Shown here: positions 54,444-64,000 of the stretch, piece after piece
Position numbering within the stretch: position 1 is the first letter of the stretch
Layout of the letters: each line of letters begins with the position of its first letter
From: Rhodovulum visakhapatnamense
Lineage (GTDB): Bacteria > Pseudomonadota > Alphaproteobacteria > Rhodobacterales > Rhodobacteraceae
NCBI RefSeq assembly: GCF_004365965.1
Contig: NZ_SOEB01000014.1
Span: forward strand, 1-64,000
Length of the DNA: 64,000 nucleotides
Direction: 5' to 3'
Program-made: the position numbers and the translations under genes
The notes under the pieces: generated by a model
Told to the model about the DNA's origin: nothing
Databases searched by the model: none
The model's input: the letters and a program-made list of their open reading frames with translations, nothing else

Positions 54444-55709
54444 ATGCCGCCTCTTCAACTCGCCTCCCTGCTGATCGTGCTGGCCGCACTGTTCGGCACC
54501 ATCAACTATTTCGTGCTGCGCCTGCCGCAGGCCATCGGCATCCTGCTGGTCGCGCTCATCGTCTCGCTGGCCGCGATGGCGCTCGATGCGCTGGTGCCGG
54601 GGCTCGGGATCGGCACCGGGTTGCGCGACCTGGTGCTGGGGATCGACTTTTCCGACGCGCTGCTGGAAGGCATGCTGGGCCTGTTGCTGTTCGCGGGCGC
54701 GCTGCATGTCAAGGTCGAGGACCTGCGCGCCCAGGCGCTGAGCGTCTTCGTGATGGCAACCATCGGCGTCGCGCTGTCGGTCGCGGTGGTGGGCGTGGGC
54801 TTTTCCTGGCTGACCGGCATGCCGCTTCTGGTGGCGCTGGTCTTCGGTGCCGTCGTCTCGCCGACCGACCCGGTAGCGGTGCTGGGGGTGTTGCGCGCGG
54901 CCAAGCTCAGCCGGTCGCTGGAAACCACCATCGCGGGCGAGAGCCTCTTCAACGACGGGGTGGCCTATGTGGTCTTCCTGATCCTGATCGGGCTGGCCTT
55001 CCCGGCGGCCCATGCCACCCATGGTGCGGCGGGAGACGGAAACGCGGTCGTTGCCGCGGCGATGCTGTTCCTGCGCGAGGCGGTGGGCGGCGCGCTGCTG
55101 GGCGGCGTGCTGGGCTGGCTGACCTTCCGGGTGATGCGCCGGATCGACGACTATGCGCTTGAGGTGCTGATCACCCTGGCGCTGGCCTTCGGAGGCTACG
55201 AACTGGCGGTGGCGGCCGGGGTCTCGGCACCGATCATGGCGGTGGTGGCCGGGCTGATGATCGGCCATGTCGGCATGAAATACGGCATGTCGGACGAGAC
55301 CCGGAAATATGTCGATGCCTTCTGGAAGATGATCGACGAGATCCTCAACGCGGTCCTGTTCCTGCTGATCGGCATCGAGGTCTTCGCGGTCGCCTTCGAC
55401 CTTGACGGGATCGAGACGCTGGTCGCGGCGGTGGCGCTGTCGCTGGCGGCAAGGCTCGTGTCGGTCGCGGTGCCGGTCTTGCTGATCGGGCGCCGCCAGG
55501 GCTTTGAACGCGGCACCATCCCGATCATGACCTGGGGCGGGCTCAAGGGCGGGATCTCGGTCGCGCTGGCGCTGAGCCTGCCCGAAAGCGAGTGGAAACC
55601 GCTGATCCTGACCGCAACCTATGTCATCGTGGTCTTCTCGATCCTGGTGCAGGGGCTGTCGGTCGGCGCGCTCGCCCGCCGCTTCAGCCGCGAACCCAAA
55701 CTGGTCTAG
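54444..55709 (+). CDS. Na+/H+ antiporter, CPA1 (NhaP) type
   Basis: This 421-residue inner-membrane exchanger has about 12 helices. Ion-path motifs include FGAVVSPTDPVAVLGVL and GESLFNDGVAYVVFL, which holds the paired Asn-Asp of CPA1 antiporters. The protein ends ALARRFSREPKLV without a large cytoplasmic domain, which separates it from NhaP2-type members. It starts MPPLQLASLLIVLAALFG. The zntB-like gene starts immediately after its stop. Confidence 0.92.
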   Translation: MPPLQLASLLIVLAALFGTINYFVLRLPQAIGILLVALIVSLAAMALDALVPGLGIGTGLRDLVLGIDFSDALLEGMLGLLLFAGALHVKVEDLRAQALSVFVMATIGVALSVAVVGVGFSWLTGMPLLVALVFGAVVSPTDPVAVLGVLRAAKLSRSLETTIAGESLFNDGVAYVVFLILIGLAFPAAHATHGAAGDGNAVVAAAMLFLREAVGGALLGGVLGWLTFRVMRRIDDYALEVLITLALAFGGYELAVAAGVSAPIMAVVAGLMIGHVGMKYGMSDETRKYVDAFWKMIDEILNAVLFLLIGIEVFAVAFDLDGIETLVAAVALSLAARLVSVAVPVLLIGRRQGFERGTIPIMTWGGLKGGISVALALSLPESEWKPLILTATYVIVVFSILVQGLSVGALARRFSREPKLV

Positions 55710-55711
55710 CC

Positions 55712-56686
55712 ATGCCCCCCGTCCCGCCCCACCCTCTGGCCGCCTTCGACATCGGCCCCGACGGCACCGCACGGCCGATCGCCGAAGCCTGGCCCGCCGC
55801 CGCCCCCGGCCCCGGTGCCGCCTGGCGGTGGCTGCATTTCGCGCTGGCCGATCCGGCGCTGGCCGACTGGACCGAGGCGCATCTGCCCGCCGTCGCGGCC
55901 GAGGCCATTCTGCAGACCGAAACCCGTCCGCGCTGCACCCCGCTCGAGGGCGGGCTCATCGTCAACCTGCGCGGCGTCAACCTCAATGCCGGCGCCGAAC
56001 CCTAGGACATGGTCTCGCTGAGGATCTGGGTCGCGCCGGGGCTGGTGGTCAGCGTGCGCCGCAGCAAGGTCTTCGCGCTTGACGATCTGCGCCGCGCCGC
56101 CGCGGCCGGGACCGCGCCAACCAGCCCCGGCGCCTTCCTCGCCGAGATCGCCGAGGGCCTGACCGACCGGTTCGAGGCGGTATCGGTCCAGCTCGAGGAC
56201 CTGACCGACGAGCTTGAGGAGGCGATCCTCGAACGCGAGGACGAGGATCGCGCCGTCGATCTCGCGCCGCTTCGGCGCAAGGCAATCCGGTTGCGCCGCC
56301 ACGCCGGGCCGCAGCGCGAGGCGCTGGGGCGGCTGTCCGAGGGGCAGAGCGCGCTGATCGACGCCGAGGCACGCATCCTTCTGGGCGAAAGCGCCAACCG
56401 CGCCGCGCGCACGGTCGAGGAGCTTGACGCCGTGGCCGCCCGGCTGGTGGCGCTGCATGATCATCTGGAAGGCCTGCGCGGCACGGTGATGGCGCGGAAC
56501 GGCTATGTGCTGTCGGTGGTGGCGGCGATCTTCCTGCCGCTCGGGTTTCTGACCGGGCTGTTCGGAGTGAACGTCGCGGGCATGCCGGGCACCGCCAACC
56601 CCTGGGCCTTCGCGCTGCTCTCGGCGGCCAATGTGGTCCTGGCGCTTGGGCTTCTGGCGCTGTTCCGGCTGTTGCGCTGGCTGTAA
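55712..56686 (+). pseudogene. zntB: ZntB/CorA-type divalent cation transporter, interrupted by one amber codon
   Basis: Two reading frames in the same phase form one CorA-superfamily protein of about 323 residues. The first 97 codons (MPPVPPHPLAAFD to GVNLNAGAEP) end at TAG 56003-56005. The protein resumes at once with DMVSLRIWVAP and runs through the cytoplasmic helices to two C-terminal transmembrane segments with the ZntB-like GVNVAGMPG motif. A single G-to-T change in a GAG codon would explain the stop. Truncation removes the pore unless the stop is misread or the base is a sequencing error. The start follows the antiporter gene by 2 bases. Confidence 0.88.
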
Positions 56687-56790
56687 GCCCAGGCCCCGTC
56701 CGGCGGGCCGGACAAACGGCGATTTCACTTTCCTCTGGCGCTTCAGGCCGATAATCGGGACCGACACCCTTTCCTGAGGACGCCCGAAAA

Positions 56791-57666
56791 ATGGACAACA
56801 TGCGCGGCATCATGCTGATGATTGCGGCAATGGCCGCCTTTGCCGTCGAGGACATGTTCGTCAAGAAGGTGGCCGCGACGCTGCCGATCGGGCAGATCCT
56901 CACGCTTCTGGGGCTGGGCGGCGGCATCGTCTTCGCGCTGATGGCGCTGCGGCGCGGCCAGCGGCTCTGGTCGCGGGCGCTTCTGAGCCGACCGGTCCTC
57001 TTGCGCAATTTCGGCGAGATCGTCGGCACGCTCTGCTATGTCACCGCCATCGCGCTGACGCCGCTGGCCTCGGCCTCGGCCATCCTGCAGGCGACGCCCC
57101 TGGCCGTCACGCTGGGCGCCGCCCTCTTCATGGGCGCGCAGGTCGGCCGGCGGCGCTGGACCGCGATCTCGGTCGGCTTTCTCGGGGTTCTTCTCGTCGT
57201 GCGCCCCGGGCTCGACGGTTTCGAGCCCGCCTCGATCTTCGCGGTGATCGCGGTCTTCGGGCTGGCGTTGCGCGATCTCGCGACCCGGGCCACGCCGCGC
57301 AATGTGGGCTCGCTGCAGCTATCGGCCTATGGCTTCTTCATGCTGGTGCCGGTGGGGCTGGTGATGATGGGGCTCGGCCAGGCCCCCGTGGCGATCGACC
57401 GCGCCGATGCGATCTCGCTGTTCGGCGCCTTGGTAATGGGGGTCGCGGGCTATTACGCGATCGTCGAGGGCATGCGCGTCGGCGATGTCGCCGTGGTGAC
57501 CCCGTTCCGCTATACCCGGCTGATCTTCGCCCTCGTCATCGCCATGCTGGCCTTCGGCGAGCGGCCCGACGCGCTGACGCTGGTGGGCGCGGCGGTCATC
57601 ATCACCTCGGGGCTCTATACCCTCTGGCGCGAACGCACCCTTTCCCTTCGCCGCGCCGGACGCTAG
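56791..57666 (+). CDS. EamA (DMT) family transporter
   Basis: This 291-residue drug/metabolite transporter has ten hydrophobic helices in two EamA halves. The first half begins MDNMRGIMLMIAAMAAFAVEDMF. Each half ends in the family's PLxVTxGAxLFxGxxV-like or FGERPDALTLVGAAVII segment. Substrate unknown; it could export amino acids or small metabolites. It lies just upstream of eno. Confidence 0.93.
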   Translation: MDNMRGIMLMIAAMAAFAVEDMFVKKVAATLPIGQILTLLGLGGGIVFALMALRRGQRLWSRALLSRPVLLRNFGEIVGTLCYVTAIALTPLASASAILQATPLAVTLGAALFMGAQVGRRRWTAISVGFLGVLLVVRPGLDGFEPASIFAVIAVFGLALRDLATRATPRNVGSLQLSAYGFFMLVPVGLVMMGLGQAPVAIDRADAISLFGALVMGVAGYYAIVEGMRVGDVAVVTPFRYTRLIFALVIAMLAFGERPDALTLVGAAVIITSGLYTLWRERTLSLRRAGR

Positions 57667-58992
<1,326 letters not shown>

Positions 58993-59017
58993 TCCCGACA
59001 GCCCAATGACAAAAGAA

Positions 59018-59047
59018 AGGCGCGGCCCCCGGGGCACGCGCCTTTTT
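59018..59047 (+). terminator. Intrinsic terminator of eno
   Basis: AGGCGCG (59018-59024) pairs with CGCGCCT (59037-59043) and runs into TTTTT (59043-59047). Confidence 0.88.
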
Positions 59048-59127
59048 CCTGTCCGGCGTCTGCCAATTGGCCGCAGCCGGTCCCGCGACCTGCCGTCGCA
59101 GTTCCGGCTTGCATGCCCCCGTCTACA

Positions 59128-59373
59128 TCAGTATACCAACTTGTAGACCCCGTAGGCCGAATCGCGGCTCATCAGAGCTTCGATAAGGGCTTTGCCATCG
59201 TCTGTCGGCTGGCCCAGATCGTCCAGCCATCCGCGGCCGCGGGCAACCTGATCTGCGGGGGTGCGGGAAAGCCCCATGCAGAAGAGGGTAAACCCCAGAA
59301 TTCGCGACACAATATCGTCGTTGGAAAGGTTCTCGCGCCGCTCGGGCGCATCGGTGTCTTCGGTCATGCTCAT
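59128..59373 (-). CDS. Small conserved-looking orphan protein, 81 residues
   Basis: This unrecognised acidic protein starts MSMTEDTDAPERRENLSND. It has a short hydrophobic stretch (ILGFTLFCMGL) and ends MSRDSAYGVYKLVY. I chose ATG 59373 because the sequence upstream is low-complexity; the longer frame to 59505 starts inside it. It is convergent with eno. No domain is visible; a small alphaproteobacterial protein of unknown role is the fair reading. Confidence 0.6.
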   Translation of the reverse strand: MSMTEDTDAPERRENLSNDDIVSRILGFTLFCMGLSRTPADQVARGRGWLDDLGQPTDDGKALIEALMSRDSAYGVYKLVY

Positions 59374-59638
59374 CCTTGTGTCCCCTTGCATGGCGACAAC
59401 AGGAAAACGCCGCCGACCCCCTGACGGGATCGCCGTTTCAGATCTTGCAGCAGGCGGAAGATTTTCCGCGCGTTTTCCGTTGCCTATGGGACGTGCTCCT
59501 AGCACCTTTCTTATTCGGTTTCATGTCCCCTTCTCGGGGTCCACAGGTATGACCGGCGCCCGCTGGCCGAAATCCGCCGCCCGCCCGCCGGCGGCAAACC
59601 GGCTTCCCCCACAGACCCCGCCCCGCTAGGCTGATGCC

Positions 59639-60067
59639 ATGACTGCGGACGAGATCATCGCGACGCTCCGGCTTGCCCCGCATCCCGAAGGGGGCTGGTA
59701 TCGCCAGACCTGGGTGGCCGAGGCCGCGCCCGGCACCCGGCCCCCCGGAACCGCGATCTACTACCTGCTGGCCGAGGGCCAGCGCAGCCACTGGCACCGG
59801 GTCGATGCCGACGAGATCTGGCTGTATCACGCGGGCGATCCGCTGGAACTGACCGTGTCGGCGACCGACGCAGGACCGGCCGCGCCGATGATCCTTGGGG
59901 CGGATCTGGCCCAAGGCGCGCGGCCCCAGGGCCTCGTTCCCGCCGGTCACTGGCAGGCCGCGCGGCCGCTGGGCGCCTGGACGCTCGTCAGCTGCACGGT
60001 CAGCCCGGGTTTTCGCTTCGAGGGGTTCGAGATGGCCCCGCCCGGCTTCGACATCCCCCGCGCCTGA
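59639..60067 (+). CDS. Cupin family protein (DUF985)
   Basis: This 142-residue cupin has PHPEGGWYRQTW, then TAIYYLLAEGQRSHWHRVDADEIWLYHAGDPLEL, the DUF985 signature with metal-type histidines. FEGFEMAPPGFDIP closes the fold. The family's reactions are mostly unknown. It lies convergent with anmK, whose stop is 3 bases away. Confidence 0.92.
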   Translation: MTADEIIATLRLAPHPEGGWYRQTWVAEAAPGTRPPGTAIYYLLAEGQRSHWHRVDADEIWLYHAGDPLELTVSATDAGPAAPMILGADLAQGARPQGLVPAGHWQAARPLGAWTLVSCTVSPGFRFEGFEMAPPGFDIPRA

Positions 60068-60070
60068 TCC

Positions 60071-61165
60071 TCAGGGCATCGAGATCCGTCCGCCCGAGAC
60101 CGGCCGGTCAACCCCGGTCGTGCCGGGGCAGCAGGTCGGCAGGCCGCGCGCCACCCGCACCGCGAGATAGGCGAAGGCCTGCGCCTCGAGCATGTCGCCA
60201 TCGAGCCCCAGCGCCTCGACCGGCTCCACCGAAAGCCCCGTCCGCGCGGAGATCATCCGCATCAGGACCGGGTTCCGCCGTCCGCCGCCGGTGACCAGCA
60301 GCCGCGCGGGCCGCACCGGGCAAAGCGCGATCCCGGCCGCGACCGAGGCCGCGACGACGGCGGCAAGCGTGGCGGCGGCATCGGCATCATTCAGCCCCGC
60401 GACCCGATCCAACAGCCCGGAAAAGGCGTTCCGGTCCAGCGACTTGGGCGGCGGCGCGCGGAAATAGGGCTGCTCCAGCAACCAGGCCAGCACCGCCTCG
60501 TCCACGCGCCCCCCTGCGGCCAGCGCGCCGTCGCGATCGCAGCTCTGGCCCAGCCGCGTCTGCATCAGATCGTCGATGGGCGCATTGGCGGGGCCGGTGT
60601 CGAAGGCCAGCAGCGCGCCCTCGTCCTCGGGGCGTGCGCGGCCGGGATCGACCCAGGTCAGGTTGCCGACGCCGCCCAGATTGAGGAAGGCGACCGGCGC
60701 CGCCAGCCCGGCCCGGCGCGCGCAGGCGAAATGGTAGAAAGGCGCCAGCGGCGCCCCCTGCCCGCCCGCGGCGACATCGGCACTGCGGAAATCCCAGACC
60801 ACCGGCAGGCCCAGCGCGCGCGCCAGCGCCGCGCCATCGCCCGCCTGATGGGTGCCGCGCCCGCCCGGATCATGGGCCAGCGTCTGGCCATGCACCCCCG
60901 CCAGATCGGCGCCCGGGATCCGCGCCATGACCTCGGCATGGGCGGCCTCGACCACGGCCGCCGCCGCGGCCACGCCCGGATCGCCCGGCCAGCCCCCAAG
61001 GGCTGCCGCCAGCACCGCCCGTTCTTCGGGGGAATAGGGCCGGTAGGCGGAGGGGCCGAAGCCGAAGACGGTCTTGCCATCGGTCTCGATCAGGGCCGCG
61101 TCGACCCCGTCGAGCGACGTGCCCGACATGGTCCCCAGCACCCGCACCGTCCCGCTGTCGATCAT
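60071..61165 (-). CDS. anmK: Anhydro-N-acetylmuramic acid kinase
   Basis: This 364-residue AnmK opens the anhydro ring of 1,6-anhydro-MurNAc and phosphorylates it for cell-wall recycling. It starts [20 protein letters not shown] with the ATP-site [29 protein letters not shown] and [14 protein letters not shown] follow. GGGAAAG precedes the ATG at 61165. The frame upstream of that ATG runs antisense to tyrS and is not part of the gene. It is divergent from tyrS. Confidence 0.95.
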   Translation of the reverse strand: MIDSGTVRVLGTMSGTSLDGVDAALIETDGKTVFGFGPSAYRPYSPEERAVLAAALGGWPGDPGVAAAAAVVEAAHAEVMARIPGADLAGVHGQTLAHDPGGRGTHQAGDGAALARALGLPVVWDFRSADVAAGGQGAPLAPFYHFACARRAGLAAPVAFLNLGGVGNLTWVDPGRARPEDEGALLAFDTGPANAPIDDLMQTRLGQSCDRDGALAAGGRVDEAVLAWLLEQPYFRAPPPKSLDRNAFSGLLDRVAGLNDADAAATLAAVVAASVAAGIALCPVRPARLLVTGGGRRNPVLMRMISARTGLSVEPVEALGLDGDMLEAQAFAYLAVRVARGLPTCCPGTTGVDRPVSGGRISMP

Positions 61166-61231
61166 GGTCTTTCCCTCCCGGCCTGCCGCCGATATATCAC
61201 GGCGGAACTTTAACCCAAGGGACAAGAGGCA

Positions 61232-62485
61232 ATGACCTATCACCCGAAATCGGACTTCCTGCGCGTGATGATCGAGCGCGGCTTTCTGGCCGACTGCACC
61301 GATTATCAGGGCCTGGACGAGGCTCTGATTGCGGGAGTGGTCCCGGCCTATATCGGCTTCGATGCGACGGCCAAGTCGTTGCATGTGGGCGGCCTGATCC
61401 AGATCATGATGCTGCGCTGGCTGCAGAAGACCGGCCACAAGCCGCTGGTCCTGATGGGGGGCGGTACCACCAAGGTGGGCGATCCGTCCTTCCGGGCCGA
61501 CGAACGCCCGCTGCTGACACCCGACCAGATCGAGGCGAACATCGCGGGCATCCGGCAGGTCTTTGCCAAATACGTCAGTTTCGGCGACGGGCCGACCGAT
61601 GCGTTGATGCTGAACAACGCCGAATGGCTGGACGGGCTGAACTACCTCGATTTCCTGCGCGATGTGGGGCGGCATTTCTCGGTCAACCGGATGCTGTCCT
61701 TCGAGTCGGTCAAGTCGCGGCTCGACCGGGAACAGTCGCTGTCCTTCCTCGAATTCAATTACATGATCCTGCAGGCCTACGACTTCATGGAGCTGAACCG
61801 CCGCTATGGCTGCGGCCTGCAGATGGGCGGGTCGGACCAGTGGGGCAACATCGTCAACGGCATCGACCTGACGCGGCGGATCATCGACCGCGAAGTCTAC
61901 GGCCTGACCTCGCCGCTGCTGACCACCTCGGACGGCAAGAAGATGGGCAAGAGCCAGTCGGGCGCGGTCTGGCTGAATGCCGACATGCTGAGCCCCTACG
62001 AGTTCTGGCAATTCTGGCGCAACACCACCGATGCCGATGTCGGGCGGTTCCTGAAGCTTTACACCGAACTTCCCCTCGGGGAATGCGAACGCCTGGGGGC
62101 GCTGGAAGGCAACGCCATCAACGACGCCAAGATCGTGCTTGCGAACGAGGTCACGGCGCTGGCCCATGGCCGTGCGGCGGCCGAGGCGGCCGAGGCGACC
62201 GCGCGCGAGGTCTTCGAGAAGGGCGGCGTGGGCGAGGATCTGCCGACGGTCGCGCTGAGCGCGGACGAACTCGCCGGAGGCATTTCGGTCGTGCAGCTCA
62301 TCACCCGGGCGGGCCTTGCGAAATCGGGCAAGGAAGCCAAACGGCTGATCGCCGAGGGCGGCGCCCGTCTGAACGATGAACCGCTGTCCGATGCCGGGCT
62401 GATGGTCGATGCCGCGATGCTGGCCGAGCCGATCAAGCTGTCGGCGGGCAGGAAGCGTCACGCGCTGGTGCGGCTCGGCGACTGA
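61232..62485 (+). CDS. tyrS: Tyrosine-tRNA ligase
   Basis: This 417-residue class I synthetase charges tRNA-Tyr. The HIGH-like motif is LHVGGLIQ, and the KMSKS-like loop is [12 protein letters not shown]. The tyrosine pocket contains [14 protein letters not shown] and [13 protein letters not shown]-terminal S4-type RNA-binding domain ends the protein ([20 protein letters not shown]). ATG 61232 has GGGACAAGAGG upstream. A strong terminator follows. Confidence 0.98.
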   Translation: MTYHPKSDFLRVMIERGFLADCTDYQGLDEALIAGVVPAYIGFDATAKSLHVGGLIQIMMLRWLQKTGHKPLVLMGGGTTKVGDPSFRADERPLLTPDQIEANIAGIRQVFAKYVSFGDGPTDALMLNNAEWLDGLNYLDFLRDVGRHFSVNRMLSFESVKSRLDREQSLSFLEFNYMILQAYDFMELNRRYGCGLQMGGSDQWGNIVNGIDLTRRIIDREVYGLTSPLLTTSDGKKMGKSQSGAVWLNADMLSPYEFWQFWRNTTDADVGRFLKLYTELPLGECERLGALEGNAINDAKIVLANEVTALAHGRAAAEAAEATAREVFEKGGVGEDLPTVALSADELAGGISVVQLITRAGLAKSGKEAKRLIAEGGARLNDEPLSDAGLMVDAAMLAEPIKLSAGRKRHALVRLGD

Positions 62486-62508
62486 GCCTGAACCGGACCC
62501 GAAAAAGG

Positions 62509-62542
62509 CGCCGCGCGGGGACTGTCCGCGCGGCGTTTTTTT
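62509..62542. terminator. Intrinsic terminator of tyrS
   Basis: CGCCGCGCGG (62509-62518) pairs with CCGCGCGGCG (62526-62535) around a 7-base loop and is followed by seven T (62536-62542). On the left, AAAAAGG gives a T run for the other strand, so it may also end the convergent VPLPA-CTERM gene. Confidence 0.92.
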
Positions 62543-62551
62543 CTTGCCCGA

Positions 62552-63871
62552 TCAGCCGCGGCGCCGCAGCAGTCCGAAGCCCGCCAGCGCGCTGAGGATC
62601 AGCACGCCGCCTGCCGGAAGCGGCACCGGCGCCGGCTGGGCGATGGCGGCGATGTCGTCATAACCATAGGTCGCATCGGCGAAGTTGAAGATCTCGAACC
62701 CGGTCAGCGCGACCGAGAAGCTGTCGGCCCCGTTCTCGAAGCTCAGCCCGAGGATCGAGCCCGTGAGCGTCGCGCTCAGCATGTCGAAAGTGTAGTCGAG
62801 CGCCGAGAACTGGTCCTGCCCCTCGCCGCCGTCGAACAGCGCCCCCGCACCGCCGAAGATGTCCGAGAAGCCGCCGATCAGATCGAAGGCATCGTCGCCT
62901 GCGCCGAACTCGGCCCCGCCGACGACGCTGCTGCCCTCGAAGCTGACGAAGACATCGTTGCCCGCGCGCAGCTGCAGCGCCAGCCCCGTCGGGTCGGCCG
63001 CGCCATCGCGCGTACTCATCAGCGTACCCGCATTGTAGACCGCGATATCCTGGGTCACGGCCTCGTCGGTCTCGACCGCGACGGTGCCCGAGATCAGCCC
63101 GAAGTTGTCGATGACCCCCGTCCCGGTGCCCGGGTCGAAGTCGATGGCGGCATCGACGGTCGAGCGGATCACCCCGGTCGCCTCGTTGCGGATATAGCCT
63201 GAATCGATGTCGATGGCGTCCTGCGGATCGTCGCTGTCGCCGGGGGTCTGGATATTGGCGATGAGCCCCGAATTGACGATGGTCGCGTTCTCGCCGACCT
63301 GAATGGCGTCGTCGAAGCCCTCGATCGTGCCCTTGTTGGTGATGTCGGCACCGTTGCCGGTCTCGATCCCCTCATTGCCGGTCGAGCGGATCACCGCCCC
63401 GGCCGTGTTGACCAGCGTCAGGCCGTTGCCGCCTTCGTCATCGTCGTCGGGCCCGGCCTTGACCGCCTTGCCGGGGGTTTCGATCAGCCCGGTATTGGTC
63501 AGGCTCAGCCCGTCATGGCCTTCGGTGTCGACACCGTCATCGGCCGCGCGGATCGTGCCGTCATTGTTCAGGGTCAGATCGTCGCCCGCCACGACCGCGT
63601 CGTCGCTGCCCTCGATGGTGCCGCTGTTCAGCAGCGTGTTGCCGTCGCCCTTGATCTTGACGGCATCCGTGTCGGCCGCCGCGGGCGCGACCGAGGCCCC
63701 GTCCTGGACATAGACGGTCAGATCGTCCGAGCCGTCCGAAAAGCCGTCGGTATCGGCGCCGGTGCAGAACACGACATCGCCCGCTCCGGGATTGTCCGGC
63801 GCACAGTCGGCCAAGGCCAGCCCCGGCCCCGCCAGCACGCCCATCGTCGTCAGAAGAAGAATCCGTTTCAT
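62552..63871 (-). CDS. VPLPA-CTERM protein with a repeat-rich, probably beta-helical body
   Basis: This 439-residue protein has a signal peptide (MKRILLLTTMGVLAGPGLALA) and an Asp/Gly-rich body. Short repeats of the type NxGxIxxxxDAVxxGxDLTLNNDGTI continue for about 250 residues and suggest a beta-helix, as in adhesins. A C-terminal domain contains GAGDDAFDLIGGFSD. The end is PVPLPAGGVLILSALAGFGLLRRRG, a VPLPA-CTERM sorting signal (motif, helix, Arg-rich tail). It is probably displayed at the cell surface or released. No ortholog is recognised by eye. Confidence 0.86.
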   Translation of the reverse strand: MKRILLLTTMGVLAGPGLALADCAPDNPGAGDVVFCTGADTDGFSDGSDDLTVYVQDGASVAPAAADTDAVKIKGDGNTLLNSGTIEGSDDAVVAGDDLTLNNDGTIRAADDGVDTEGHDGLSLTNTGLIETPGKAVKAGPDDDDEGGNGLTLVNTAGAVIRSTGNEGIETGNGADITNKGTIEGFDDAIQVGENATIVNSGLIANIQTPGDSDDPQDAIDIDSGYIRNEATGVIRSTVDAAIDFDPGTGTGVIDNFGLISGTVAVETDEAVTQDIAVYNAGTLMSTRDGAADPTGLALQLRAGNDVFVSFEGSSVVGGAEFGAGDDAFDLIGGFSDIFGGAGALFDGGEGQDQFSALDYTFDMLSATLTGSILGLSFENGADSFSVALTGFEIFNFADATYGYDDIAAIAQPAPVPLPAGGVLILSALAGFGLLRRRG

Positions 63872-63976
63872 TGGCAGCCCCCCGGCATGAACTCAAATGC
63901 CTTCCCGCTACCCGGCAGAGTTAACAAATCCGTGACAGCCCGGCGAGCCGGAGGCCGGATTTGGGCTCTCGGCCGC

Positions 63977-63994
63977 AAAAAGGGCGGAGCCCGC
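63977..63994 (-). terminator. Minus-strand hairpin with T run near the right edge
   Basis: GGGC (63982-63985) and GCCC (63989-63992) form a short stem on the minus strand, followed there by five T (63981 to 63977). It may end a gene that lies beyond the window. Confidence 0.4.
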
Positions 63995-64000
63995 AGGCCC

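Overview
The window reads as chromosomal DNA of a purple non-sulfur alphaproteobacterium of the Rhodobacteraceae, most likely Rhodovulum or a close relative. The G+C content is high. There is a light-harvesting 2 (puc) cluster with a tandem PpsR/CrtJ-type operator. The only ribonucleotide reductase seen is the B12-dependent class II enzyme. Two proteins carry VPLPA-CTERM tails, and gene neighbourhoods such as pepA/lptFGD-surA-pdxA-rsmA are typical of the family. The genus call is inference from these traits, not from a database search.

Layout. Positions 1-6111 form an accessory island: the end of an IS5-family (IS427-like) element, a Type III methyltransferase gene truncated by it, an intact Type III restriction subunit gene, an orphan serine resolvase with a candidate res site, and two tandem small membrane-protein genes that look like paralogues. 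Positions 6112-13635 hold nrdJ with an NrdR box, tRNA-Pro(TGG), a DUF192 gene, a double cold-shock-domain gene, pdxH, fabI and gpt. Positions 13644-23803 hold a PLP aminotransferase, a PpiD-like periplasmic folding factor, trpE and the tamA-tamB outer-membrane assembly pair. Positions 23925-27053 are the photosynthesis region: pucB-pucA-pucC on the minus strand; a divergent gene for an unrecognised 107-residue protein built of three 27-residue repeats; a C-tract region that could form G-quadruplexes on the minus strand; and a 37-residue microprotein gene closed by a terminator.

Positions 27109-36207 carry housekeeping genes: ndk, an AGCS symporter, an ABC-F ATPase, a MarC-family gene, an aspartic protease, a thioesterase, a shikimate dehydrogenase-like gene, holC, a VOC gene and pepA. 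Positions 36319-43905 are the envelope operon lptF-lptG-lptD-surA-pdxA-rsmA, with overlapping start and stop codons at several joints. Positions 44000-48316 (minus strand) hold speB, a DUF1499 gene, prfA, prmC and a DUF4167 gene. Positions 48436-64000 hold mazG, an iron-type ABC binding protein behind a palindromic operator, a nucleoside hydrolase, a VPLPA-CTERM protein, selO, a Na+/H+ antiporter, a zntB-like gene interrupted by one amber codon, an EamA transporter, eno, a small orphan, a cupin, anmK, tyrS and a second VPLPA-CTERM protein with a repeat-rich body.

Most genes are ordinary chromosomal functions. The best candidate for something undescribed is the puc-linked repeat protein at 26251-26574 together with the microprotein at 26889-27002. 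The twin membrane proteins at 4896-5513 come next. All functional statements rest on reading the translations and DNA; no searches were run.
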